A stretch of DNA of 64,000 nucleotides. Source: Lytechinus variegatus. Its lineage: Eukaryota; Echinodermata; Echinoidea; Temnopleuroida; Toxopneustidae. This document shows, piece by piece, positions 22,872 through 34,800 of the stretch (positions are counted from its first letter, which is position 1; each line of letters opens with the position of its first letter). A model generated the notes under the pieces. The model saw only the letters and a list, made by a program, of their open reading frames with translations, was not told the DNA's origin and ran no database searches. Made by a program: the position numbers and the translations under genes. Location: contig NC_054758.1 of NCBI RefSeq assembly GCF_018143015.1, positions 2,647,001 through 2,711,000 on the forward strand. Reading direction: 5' to 3'.

Positions 22872-25800
22872 ATGGTATGTATTTTAACTGTTTGTATTTG
22901 ATTATCGTTAAATACGAATTTAGTTCGTATCCATGAGATGGATTTTATTTTACGCATGATTGTCATACGATGTTTTTAATTACATGAAGTGTCCGCCTGT
23001 CATAATTGCTTGGCAACCGCAAATTACACCGGTCCCGCCTATTGATTTTTGTGTATTTTCCCCAAAATGATGATTTCGCTATGGATGAGCGCTCCCTTTT
23101 CTAATTGTACTTTTTTGATAGTGAATTGGGATAACAATTAGGTCTATCTCAATTATGAAAATTTAGTGGTGAATTCTGTATTCTTTGTTGCCCTAAATTT
23201 TTTGTCAATTCCAGCTCCAGAGCTGCCTTCTTCATGTTATTGAAAGTTGAAGTTGAAGAATGAAAGTTATGCAGATTAATCATGTGGATGTGGAAAGTCA
23301 AGTGAACATAAAGAAAGTGTCGTTAGTGTGTGTGCGTGTGCCGTTGTTGTTTCCAACTGCAAGGCAAGCAATCATGCATGTACTATGTAGGTGATCAAGA
23401 TGAAGGGAGAGGAGATTGCCGAAAAAGGGGAAGGAAAGAGGAAAAGAAAATGGAAAGAAAAATGGGAAGAAGAGTGAGAGAGAAAAGAAAGTGAGAAGGA
23501 AAAAGAGGTTTTCAGGGGAAAAGGAGAGATTGAGACAGTCATTTTCCATTTAAAAAAAATGGTCTTTTACGTTTCTGAAAATCTGTATTTCCGTTTCTAC
23601 TTTATCTGCAAATGGAAATTAGGTAGGCCTATATCGCTAATCAAAACCGCAATACATTATGGGATCGCAAATGGGGCATGTCCGCTAGTGCACGTGCGCA
23701 ACAGCCCCTTTTGCGATCTCATAATGAATTGTGGTTCTGATTAGCAATATTTGTCACTATCACTGAAAATGCACTTGTTCACTGCTACCACCCTGCCTGT
23801 GGGGAATCTACAGGTAGGACTATGGTATGCCAATGTTGTACAGGGCACACACTTTAAAAAATCATTAAAATATCACTTTTGTGACCAAAATTACTAATTT
23901 CCATACAGTTGCAATTTATTTTTCATTAGTAACTTGGGAATAATTTTTGTATTCACCAGAGCGCTCAAAAACTTGAATTTTGGGCATATTTTTGGGTACG
24001 CCCTCTATTGGTAGAAAGTAATATGGCAAGAAAATTTTCATTTTTTATCTCTATTTTTAATTAAGAAAAAAATGATTTAAAGAATCAAATTTAAATAAAA
24101 GCCAAGTTATATGAATAATAGGTGTAATGGAAACTGTCAGTGTAAAAAAATTAAGCATTTGCCCCAAAGAAAAAGAGAAAATAAGCCAAACATTGCCACC
24201 CTTATTTTGCCACACATGGATATATAACTGAGAACAAGGTTATATTATAACCTTGTTCATTGAATGAGTGTGAAAATGTACACAGCCAAAACCTGAATTC
24301 CATTTTTCAAAGGTGAATTCCATGAATTTTAATATGAAAAGTGTAAGATCCACACAGAAAATCACTGGCCCTAGAGAGAAGAGGGGAAGAGAGGAGAGAA
24401 AAAAGCTGGGGGGGGGGGCAAATTCATGTTCGACCTTTTGGGACGCCAAATTGACCTTAAACTAGGGGGGAGGTGGAAACCATACTGATGTTTGACCTTC
24501 AAATGTAACGGGTCTATGGATCATTCTCATAATCGATAGGAGATGCATGTATTATGCAGTATATAGGCTTCAATTACAAGATAAAACGTAATAATTAGCC
24601 ACTCACATTATTGCGAGGTTAGTATACTTAAGAATCCAGATGGAGGTCAAAGGGTCCGCCCCCAGCCCCCACTCCTATCGGCAGGCGCAAAAAATGGGAA
24701 AAGGATGAAAATATGGAGGTACTGTAGGAGGGGAAAAAGGAGAAAAGAGGGATATTGATAAAAGTGAATGAAATAAGGGGAGGGGGAAACATTGGAAAAT
24801 GGACAAACTGCTGTATTCACTTTACATGTACATCTGGGCCCTGTCTTACAAAGAGTTATGATCGATCCAATCAATCGTAACTCTATAGAAATCCATTAGT
24901 GTCATAATTTTTTTATACAGATATTTGTAGAATGTCCTTTGTAAACAAAGGAGAACACACAAATTTGGCAAAAAATCTATGAATTTTATGGATGTACATT
25001 CATATCTAAAAAAAAATTTGAACAAACATGCATTTTATATGTTGACTTTGCTGGCTTACCATAGATGTGATTGATCAGATCAATTGCAACTCTTTGTAAG
25101 ATGTGCCCCAGGTGTTCTTCAAAATAGATACCTTTATATTTTTGCCAAACCAGGCTTTGTAGTGAAACTTTTTCTTCTTTTTCCTGCTTAAAAAAGCAGC
25201 TTAATATCAGCATCAATTTACTTTTACATGTCGACCTTGCTTTAGGTTTTTTCATAATACAAGTTTTATTAAATGGCATTAATAATATATATACTTTTTT
25301 GAATGAATGTGTTCTGGTACCCAATGTATTTACATTGAGCATTATCAACAAGGACATTTTTTAATCAGTAGAGAGACAACATGATTTAAGAAATCTTTGT
25401 ATGTTTAATTTCCACGTCTTATTGTTTGTCCTAGGTATCCCTTCAACCTGTACAGATTCTAAAGCATAATGCAGAGGAGGAGAAAGCAGAGCTGGCTCGT
25501 ATGTCGTCTTTCATCGGCGCCATCGCGATTGGAGACTTGATCAAGAGCACACTAGGTCCCAAAGGAATGGTAAGCTGTTCTGCCTGGAAAAAGGAATTTC
25601 TTTCTAAATAATAATGACAATAATCGGCATTTTTATATATATATATAGCGCCCAGCGTTCTCGCCAGTGTATAACACGCATGGTGCAAACACCATGCGTG
25701 CGGAAATGGAGACCAAGTGGAACCATGCGTAAAATTTCAGCGACATGCGTGGAAAAATTAAATGGAAATATTCAGAAAAAAATAATACACTCCATGAACT

Positions 25801-28800
25801 CATCTTAGTGATAGCAACTTCATTTATCGGGTTGCGCCGAAGTCCCACCAACTTAAGACCACTTACAGGCCTACTACGGCTAGGAAAGTGGCAAGGCGCC
25901 CAGCTAGCTCGCGGCTGCTATTGCGGGCATATGACGGCACGGTACGGTCGTTCCGTTGACTATTCCCCCGTCTGCCCCGCACATCACACCGGCTATGCTC
26001 CATGACCTACCGGTAGCTGCGCTTACTGATATGATGGGAGTGGAACTTGGAATAAATGCATTGTATATACAAGGAACATGTACTTGTACTGTGTTTGTCA
26101 TTTATCCCGCCCTCTATACACACAATGAACGAATAGCAAAGGAGTTTGAGAACTGTGCGTGACCGCTATGGTGCATGGATGTTAGGCCTGGGACGATTGT
26201 CATTTTTACCATTCAATTATTTCCTGAAAAAATAATCGAATGATTCGATTGTTCGTCGGGAATCAGGTCTTTTAAGTCACAATAGTTGACCTACTTTATG
26301 GTGAAATCTCCATCAAAGTCACATGTTTAGAATAAATGAAAGTAGGACCTTTTTCCCCTTCTCCATGATATTTATATCAAAAGAAACTACATGAAATGAG
26401 ATTAAAACTTTCAGTTTATTGTTCCAATGAAAATCCTTCCTAAATCCATGCTGGTACTCTGGTATTATGCATGCATCCCTCCAAGTGCCACACCCCTGCA
26501 TATGAATGAATCAGCCCAGATCAGCCAGTGCAAAGTCCAAATCCCAAAGATGTAAACAACTCATTCATGAACTATTCTTTGAGACTGACCCCAGGTGGAG
26601 CATTTCTTGAACAATTTCATCCCTTGCCCACACCATGTCCCCGCCCCCACTTGTGGCACTGCCCACGATTCTACACATGTATTTCAAAAAAATATTTTGC
26701 AAAATATTTAATTTGAAATACCTTATAAAATTACGATTTTTTATCATTTGAACCTACATGTATAACTGGGTCTATTTTTGGAGACTAGTCGAGAAAGTAC
26801 CGGTGAAGACGGGCGCATGTTGGAATGTAGTTTTCATTGTGTGAGGGGATAGAAAAAAGGTTGCATTATTGTTTTGAAACAAAGGTATTCTCCGGCTCCC
26901 ACCCTTATCTTTCTCTAGCTCTCCCTCACACACACACAGATGGGGGAGGGGTCAATTTATTTCTGAAGTCATGACCTCTCCTGATAAGGGAACCACTGCC
27001 TTCTTTGTTTCCCCAAAAGTTTCATTGGCTATCCGAAGGTCCAATCAGCTCAAGTGAGCTTGGTTGTGTGTTTTCTTATTGTTTTGTGCACGCAGACAAT
27101 GAACTCATTTTGTGTATCGAGGGCAAGGTTGGGTGGGATTAAAAAAAATTCGGAGCGCTTTCATGTTGGTGTGTAACTGTGAATGTAATACAATCATTGA
27201 TTATTTTTGAAAAATTATCTCGGTAACATAATTTTTAAACCTGTATGAAGTGTCATCATTGTTTTCTTGTCATTTTGTTATTATTACTTGGGTATTTGAG
27301 TTCTCCCAATGTCATAATCGGGATCTGCCGAACATTTGATTTGTGTAAATTTTGCTTATCGATTGGTGATTGACGGCATGCCAATCGAACCATTTGATCA
27401 ATCGATGTTTACTCCCAGGCCTAGCATTCATGTGCATTTGTGTGGGCTTAAAATACGCCACAATGGGGCTCCCTTGGCGTCTCTATTTCATGAAAAGGCC
27501 GTCGCTTCCGCGCTCCGCACCCACCCCCCGGGAGTGGCAGCAAAAGTCCCCGACATGGGTGAATTTTTTTCTGGCGAGAACGCTGATAGCGCCATCTATC
27601 TAGAAATATCCTATTCCGAGGCGCATTGTTAACTATTATTATTACCCCAGCTTTAGCTATAGCTGCCTTTCGGCGCTCAGTGCATTCAAGGAATTAATCC
27701 TGCCGGGTACCCATTCACCTCATCTGGGTTGAGTGCAGCACAATGTAGATAAATTTCTTGCTGAAGGAAATTTCGCCATGGCTGAGATTCGAACCCACGA
27801 CCGCAACCCTGTTTTAAAGTCAGAAGACTAATCCACTTGTACCCTTTTTACACAGGATTTTCTTAACCCTGGACTATCGCTAACCCCGTACTATCCTTAA
27901 CCCCATACTATTTTTTTTCCTTTTCACACATGCCAAATTGTTATTGCTAACCCCGGATAAGGAATGCTTGCTTTTCACACACGAAACTCGCTAACCCCGA
28001 ACTAGTGGTTTTTGTCGATCATTCGTAGTACAAGTACTTCACTCGTACACTTTTTACACACGCTACAATTTCCTTAACCCCATACTATAGGTGGGGCCAA
28101 ATTGCCATTTAGCCCCACCTATAGTACGGGGTTAAGCTTAGCCCACTTTCTTTTTATACTAGCGATCTTAACCCCGTACTATCGCTCTTAGCACCGCAAT
28201 TGCTGGGATAACCCTGCTTTTTTGCAGGGCCAAATAATCCCATACTAAAGGTGGGGTTAGCCCACTTTGCAAAAATGCTGTGTAAAAAGAAAGTGGGCTA
28301 AGCTTAACCCCGTACTATCATCATCATCATCATATCAGCCATGTTCAGCCCACTGCAGGGCGAAGGCCTCCTCAAGTTGGTGCCAAAGGTGCTTGTCTTG
28401 TGCTGACGCAATCCAATTTATACCAATGAATTTTGTGAGCTCGTCACTCCATCTCAATTTCTGTCTAACCCGATTTCGTGATCCTAGCCATGGTCTCCAT
28501 TCTGTTTTTTCTTTTAACTTCTTCCAGTTGTTCATGATCCATTCTGACATGTTGCCCAAGGTAGATATAATGATCTACTCTCTCGATTTCAGAATTATCC
28601 ATTATGATTCTTTGACAGGCCCGAACTATAGGTGGGGCTAAATGGCAATATAGCCCCACCTATAGTACGGGGTTAAGGAAATTTTAGCGTGTGTAAAAAG
28701 GGTATTGGCCACAATGCTCCAAGCTAAAGATGATCACCTTGTATTCTTAAAATTCATAATGATCTAAAAGATGGATTATTGGAAAAAAAATCAGGACAAT

Positions 28801-31800
28801 GATGAAAAACAACAATGCTGATCATGTTTTATCCTGTATATATATATATAATTTTACGTATCTATATAAATAAGTATTCTTCGACTTTTCATAGAAGCAT
28901 ATAATGTTAGATTTTTTACACTAAACCTATTTCTTTTTGCTCTCATAATAGTGAAATAAATGTGGTCTTTGACTCTCTATAATGCTATAAAACATTAAAA
29001 GCACAGAACATTTGATGTTGTGAAAGTGCCTCACCAAACTAATTTGACGATTTTAACTTTTTATCCCCAGGACAAGATCTTACAGAGTAACAGCCCGACA
29101 GCACCACTCACTGTCACGAATGATGGTGCCACCATTCTGAAATCCATCGGAGTAGATAATCCAGCTGCTAAGATCCTAGTTGGTAAGCTGGATTGATGTT
29201 ATTTGATTTTTTTTCCTTTGGCTGTTGCATCGGTGTACTTAGTGTAATTATCATTATTCATTGTGTATTTTAAACTCGGTAGCCCCTTTTTATAAGCTCT
29301 GCTTTCTTTGGGGTCACCAAACCATCGTTCTATTGTCATATTTAGTATTTGAATAATGATTTATAGTATTTATGTAATTGTCTGTACCTGGTGATGGTTG
29401 AATTTAAAATGAATTGAATTGAAGTTATCAATATTCATGTGTATGCATGAACATGTACATTCATGTGTTTCATTGCTTGACCTATTTTGGTATCTTGAAA
29501 GGAAATGGTTTGACCAGGGAAGGTTGGTGTAGGTTAAGAGTACATTTTTTTGTTGCTTATCCCCCCCCCTGCTCAGAATCTCATCTGCTAACCAGTTGCA
29601 CCAAATACCAGCCTGTATGACATAATTCGGATTCGGTTCTAACAAAGATGAATGCCTGAAATGAGAATTATGCTCTAAATTTAAATCATATAATTAAGGT
29701 CCAAATACAATAATCTTTGTCAGATCTCAATGTTCTTTGTAGTCAGAAAATGTCTTATGAAGAACATAAAATTAATATCCTATGTATTTTATGGAGCAGG
29801 GGGGGGTATTGTCAACCTGCTTATATAAACTTTTTCATATGACTTGTATGGACTAATTAATTCATTTTTTTTGTTATAATCAGATATCAGTAAGGTACAG
29901 GACGATGAAGTTGGTGATGGAACTACCTCGGTCACAGTACTCGCCTGTGAACTTCTCAAAGTAAGTCATCCTACATTTGAAGCCCTTTGTAGTTTCAAAG
30001 TCATACTTTTCACACCATTCTTCACTGATATTTGAGTATGGTCATATGACAATCCCCTCCCACCTTGTCAAGCAATGTGACATGTTTTTTATATCCATGC
30101 ACTATAGTGTTCTTTTAGCAAAGAAAAATCAAACAGGAACTACATGTAATGATTTTTAAAAAGTAAGAGAAGGAATTCTTAGGCATTTGGTACACAGTGA
30201 AATGGAATCTCATGTCACTCACCATAGAGCCATGTACATTACCTTTTCATAGTCTTGATACATCATACCCTTTCACAATACAATCAGGAATATATGATGA
30301 CTTTTGGTTTCAAAAACGTGATTCTTATTCCATTTTCATTGAAACCTAAGGAATACAGAGAAGCACACTAAATATTCAATTTCATGTAGTGGTTTGACTG
30401 TTGCAAAGAGTGGAAGAAAACTGTGGCTCCTGGGGAAAAAAAGAGAGGTCCCTTTTGAGAAATCTGGGTCTTGAGCATCAATACATGTGACCAGGCACCA
30501 CACAAACCCCAGAAAAAGTCGTTAGGAATGAAATTTTAGTGAAGTAGCCTTTCGAAAGAGGAGATTTTAAGCTTTATATTGATATACTCAGTTATAAAGA
30601 TTGATACTAACACATACAAGTACATGTAAGAGGAGAATATTCACTACCACAGAACACTCCTTTTGAGAAAAAAAGGGATTAAAGTTCCTAGTCTATTGAA
30701 GAGCACTTACTCTTCCACTATTGTGTATTGGAGACATAAGGAAGATTAAAAATAAATAAAATTTCAAAAGAAGGAATTATCAGATAGCCCCCCAAATACA
30801 CACAACAATTAGGTACATCCTGTCCATTAGTTTGAACAAGTATCAATGTTAGAACTTATCCTGTTATATATTTTTATGGACTAAATACGATAAAAATAGG
30901 TCTAATAATAACACTAAAAAAATACACTTTAGGTTTGATTGGTACAACTAAATTTTTACATTAAATAGGGGGGGGGGGAGTATACTCTTTCAGAAAACAC
31001 CAAATCTTAAATTTGAACATTCTGACCGAAATACTTTTAATTGGCTCCAATTATCACACAGTACGAATTTTGTGAGTTTTGGGGTCACATATAAAAAAAT
31101 GGATAGAGCAACAACCCTTTTTTTAAGCCACTGGAGACTCTTAAACTCCAAAAGGTCACACGCACACAAAGTTACACACTCTTTTCTCTTGCTTGTGCAT
31201 GTTGTTTTTTCTTCCGTGTTGGTATTACCCCATATACTGTTAACTGGAGTACTTATAATGTAGCTTCAAGGTCGTGTGTGCCACAGCATACAACAAGCTG
31301 TGTCCAGTTGTTTTTATATCAGTGGTCTTTTGCTGGTGTTGTTCATTGTACATGCAGCTTTGGTATACTGGCTTTGATATTTAACATTCAAATTTCTTCA
31401 TAACAGGAAGCAGAGAAGCTTGTTGGTCAGAAGCTCCACCCTCATACGATCATCGCTGGTTGGAGGAAAGCCATCGATGTCGCTGTAGCTGCACTTACAC
31501 AAGCATCTGAAGATCACAGGTATAAATGTTGGTCAAGCCCCTGTGATAGGCTGTAAAACCATCCATTTAATTTACAGGACATTTAACCCTATCATTAACT
31601 GGGCAATTTCAGACCAGTATATACTGGGGGGGGGGGCAATTTGACCCCCCTCAGATCTCGGCTGCTGATCGCACGGTCGCCGCAAAAATTTACACGCGCT
31701 TAGAGCCGGATGTAAACTACAAGACTGTATAGTGTATGGTAAAATAAAATAAAAAAATTCTTTATATTTTTAATTAATTATGCTAATAAGTGTATGGAAT

Positions 31801-34800
31801 TTGCCCTACAATTTTTTGTGTATGTTTTTGCATTTGACTTAATTTATATAGCTAATAAAATGCTAATTTTTGGTTGGAGTATCAATTATTACATTTTTAA
31901 CAAATATCTACAAAAAAATTGTAAGAATATGATTAATTTCTTATGTATTTTATTGTTTTTTTCCAATGAACTTTGTCGGGGACGCTTCTGCAATCATAAA
32001 TAGCATAAAATAAATCCATTTAAACCAACAAAAGTAAAAATAATCATACATCTATGATTTCTGGTTGAAAAACACAATTTGCATTGACTTTGTACACGGA
32101 ATCAAGTTTTTGAGCAATTTCGGGTCTGACATGCAATTACAAAATGTTGCGTAATTTCAGAATCGCGTCCCCGGGTGTCGCAATTTTGGTGTCAAAAGAT
32201 GCGCAAGACTTGGAAGTAAAAAGTCAGTGAGCGGCGTGATAAAAAAACTTTGCGCGACGGCGTAGTGATGAAGTTTGTCGAGGGGGGTCGAATTGACCCC
32301 CCCCCCCGTTTAATAAGAGTTAATCTTGCAGTAGTTGAATCAGTGCACATGATCCAGGGTTGTTTCATGATTCTTGGAATTCATTTGCATTGCAAGGATA
32401 CGACTTCTAGGTCTCGTATTCTGAACTCTTGGTCACAAATGTTAATGATTAATCATATACTTGATTTTCATGATTTATTGTAAACTGTTAGTCAATGCAA
32501 CCAATCATTGGAAAATATTTTATAATAATTGCTAAACTTTGTGTTATGGGCTTGAGGTTAAACTCGTGTCATAATTTAAATATGGATAACCAATCATGAC
32601 ATAAATCTCGAACAGTATGATTAAATTTACCACCTCATATCTCTCTCAAATAATTCCTTAAATGATGACTAACATACTTTTATTCACTGTAATATAAGAA
32701 ATTTATAGGATGTAAACATGGTTTCAACATTTTAGCTTCACCATACTTTCAGCACATATATAGACCATGGCCTGAGATTAAATCTCAGATTCAAATATTT
32801 TTATCTTGTCTTTCTGTTAATGCCCACAATCATATTGATTATTATGGCATATGAACATCAAGATTGACTTGGCCAGAATTTTGCTGGGACTGGCAGGTAC
32901 TACACCGGGTGAACACTCTACTCTTTGACGAATAGTGTATTGGTTTTAACGTGCTTAGGTTGTGACTCTCCTTTACACGGGACCAACATTTGCGTCCTTT
33001 CCGATGGACGGAGTGTTTCCTAACTGCATTCACACCTGCACTGAATACAGTGGCAAGGCACGCTTACACTTAACGCAATAGCTTCTGATTTTTGTTAGAC
33101 TTGTTTCGGCATGAGCGGGACTCGAACCCCTCACATTGAGATCTACGATCTCTTCCCAATTATGCGCTCTTGCCGACTGAGCTATGCTCCCTCCCTGTCC
33201 ATGATGCAATAGTAAATCTGGAAATTCAATTGGTTCACTCAAAACAATTTGAAATATATTGTATACACAAGAAAGATTACATTGTTTCAAAGAATACACA
33301 CATAAACATTCTGAAAATAAACAAAGAAGAGTGAAACAGGATTTCAGAATACGGACCAATATGGTTGCCGTCTTTAGATACAATCCCATATATTTTATTT
33401 GAAAATTGATCAGTTAAAATCGGTCCTAATGTTTATATCTTGTATACATTTATATCTTTTTTCCTTGTTTTTCTTTATAGTGATGATCCTGAGAAATTCA
33501 AATCTGATCTGATGAAGATTGCATACACTACACTAAGCTCAAAGATTGTCAGTCATGACAGAGACAAGTTCTCTGCCCTCTGTGTTGATGCAGTTCTACG
33601 ACTGAAGGTAAGTCATTCCCATGACATGCCAACTCAGTGGCATGGGGGTAGGACTGAGCACCAATTTTGGGGTGGGGGATGGACACAAACTGACCACCCC
33701 CCAGCATATCCTAGTCTGAAATAGTCCATTTAAATTAGAGTTTAAGTCAAAGATATCTCCCCACCAAAAAATAAATATATAAAAATCTGTCAGTAATCAA
33801 TAGAGAAAGTTACCCTTTTGTTTAAAGAAAAGGTTACCATAGTAACTTTTTATAAAATGTCCCCTTTAATTTCTCAATATTTTTCAGTGTTGGTAGGTTT
33901 GCTCATATTTCACCCCCCCCCCAAAAAAAATGTTAACATTTGACCTTCAATGCTTATCGATCTTGTTTGTGTTTGTACCACAGGGCAAGACTGATCTTCA
34001 TGCTATTCAAATCATCAAGAAGCTCGGTGGGAACATGAACGAGTCCTACCTTGATGAAGGGTTCCTATTGGACAAGAAGGTCGGTGTTAACCAACCCAAG
34101 AGGATAGAGAATGCTCGCATCTTGGTGGCTAACACACCCATGGATACAGACAAGATTAAGGTTAGTCATTATAATACGCAATAAGAATTCAAATCAGTGA
34201 AAAATGGAAGGGCCTAAGTTGAAAGCAGAGCTTGTGAGTTATAGGCCCCAATGGAAGAAGGAGATAAGATATAAGGCTATATAGTTATTAAAAATAGCAA
34301 GGTAAAAGAAACGCACAAGTTTATGAACCAATTGGTTTAATCACATCTGTAGCACGCCCTGTAAGGAACGTAATGTTTTAAAGGGAGGTATGGTGGTAAA
34401 ATGGAGCTGCTGAAAGGTTTAGATATCTACTGCTGATGAAAGATTAAAGTAACTTACCAGGTGGGAGTTTCATAAAGTTATTTGTAAAGTTACGCCTGAC
34501 TTCATGAACGACTTGTACATGTTCTAAGGTGCTAGTCAGCTTGAAAGAGATTATCATGTACATGTAGCATGAGAAAGAATAATGATAATAATAATGATAA
34601 CAAGAATGATTGGCTTTAATATAGTGCTTTATCAATCTACGACTGCTCAAAGCGCTTCACAATTATTATTACCCGCTCACTGGATTCATAGCTTTTTAGC
34701 AGCCTGTTGGGCGCACACTTGCTAAACCAGTCACAAGGACGGTTGTTTCCTACTGATACCAAATAAGCACCTGGATGAGAGTGGAATGTGTGGATTGACG

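Larger units (their letters stand above)
27634..28720 (-). mobile_element. tRNA-derived SINE split by a foldback element
   Basis: On the minus strand: tRNA-like head GGAGCATTGTGGCC (28720 downwards), broken after GGCC, resuming as AGTGGATTAGTC at 27836 downwards. Then come a B box (GGGTTCGAATCTC), a body shared with the copy at 38585-38871 (CAGCAAGAAATTTATC, CATTGTGCTGCACTCAACCC, CTTGAATGCA) and a tail GGGGTAATAATAATAG. The break is the element at 27840-28704; TTG is present on both sides. Confidence 0.8.

Noticed and set aside
33116-33190. A tRNA gene on the minus strand
   Set aside because: A and B boxes are good, but the T stem is mismatched, no proper anticodon arm forms and a SINE body follows; it is a SINE head. 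The same applies near 38800-38871 and 56390-56465.
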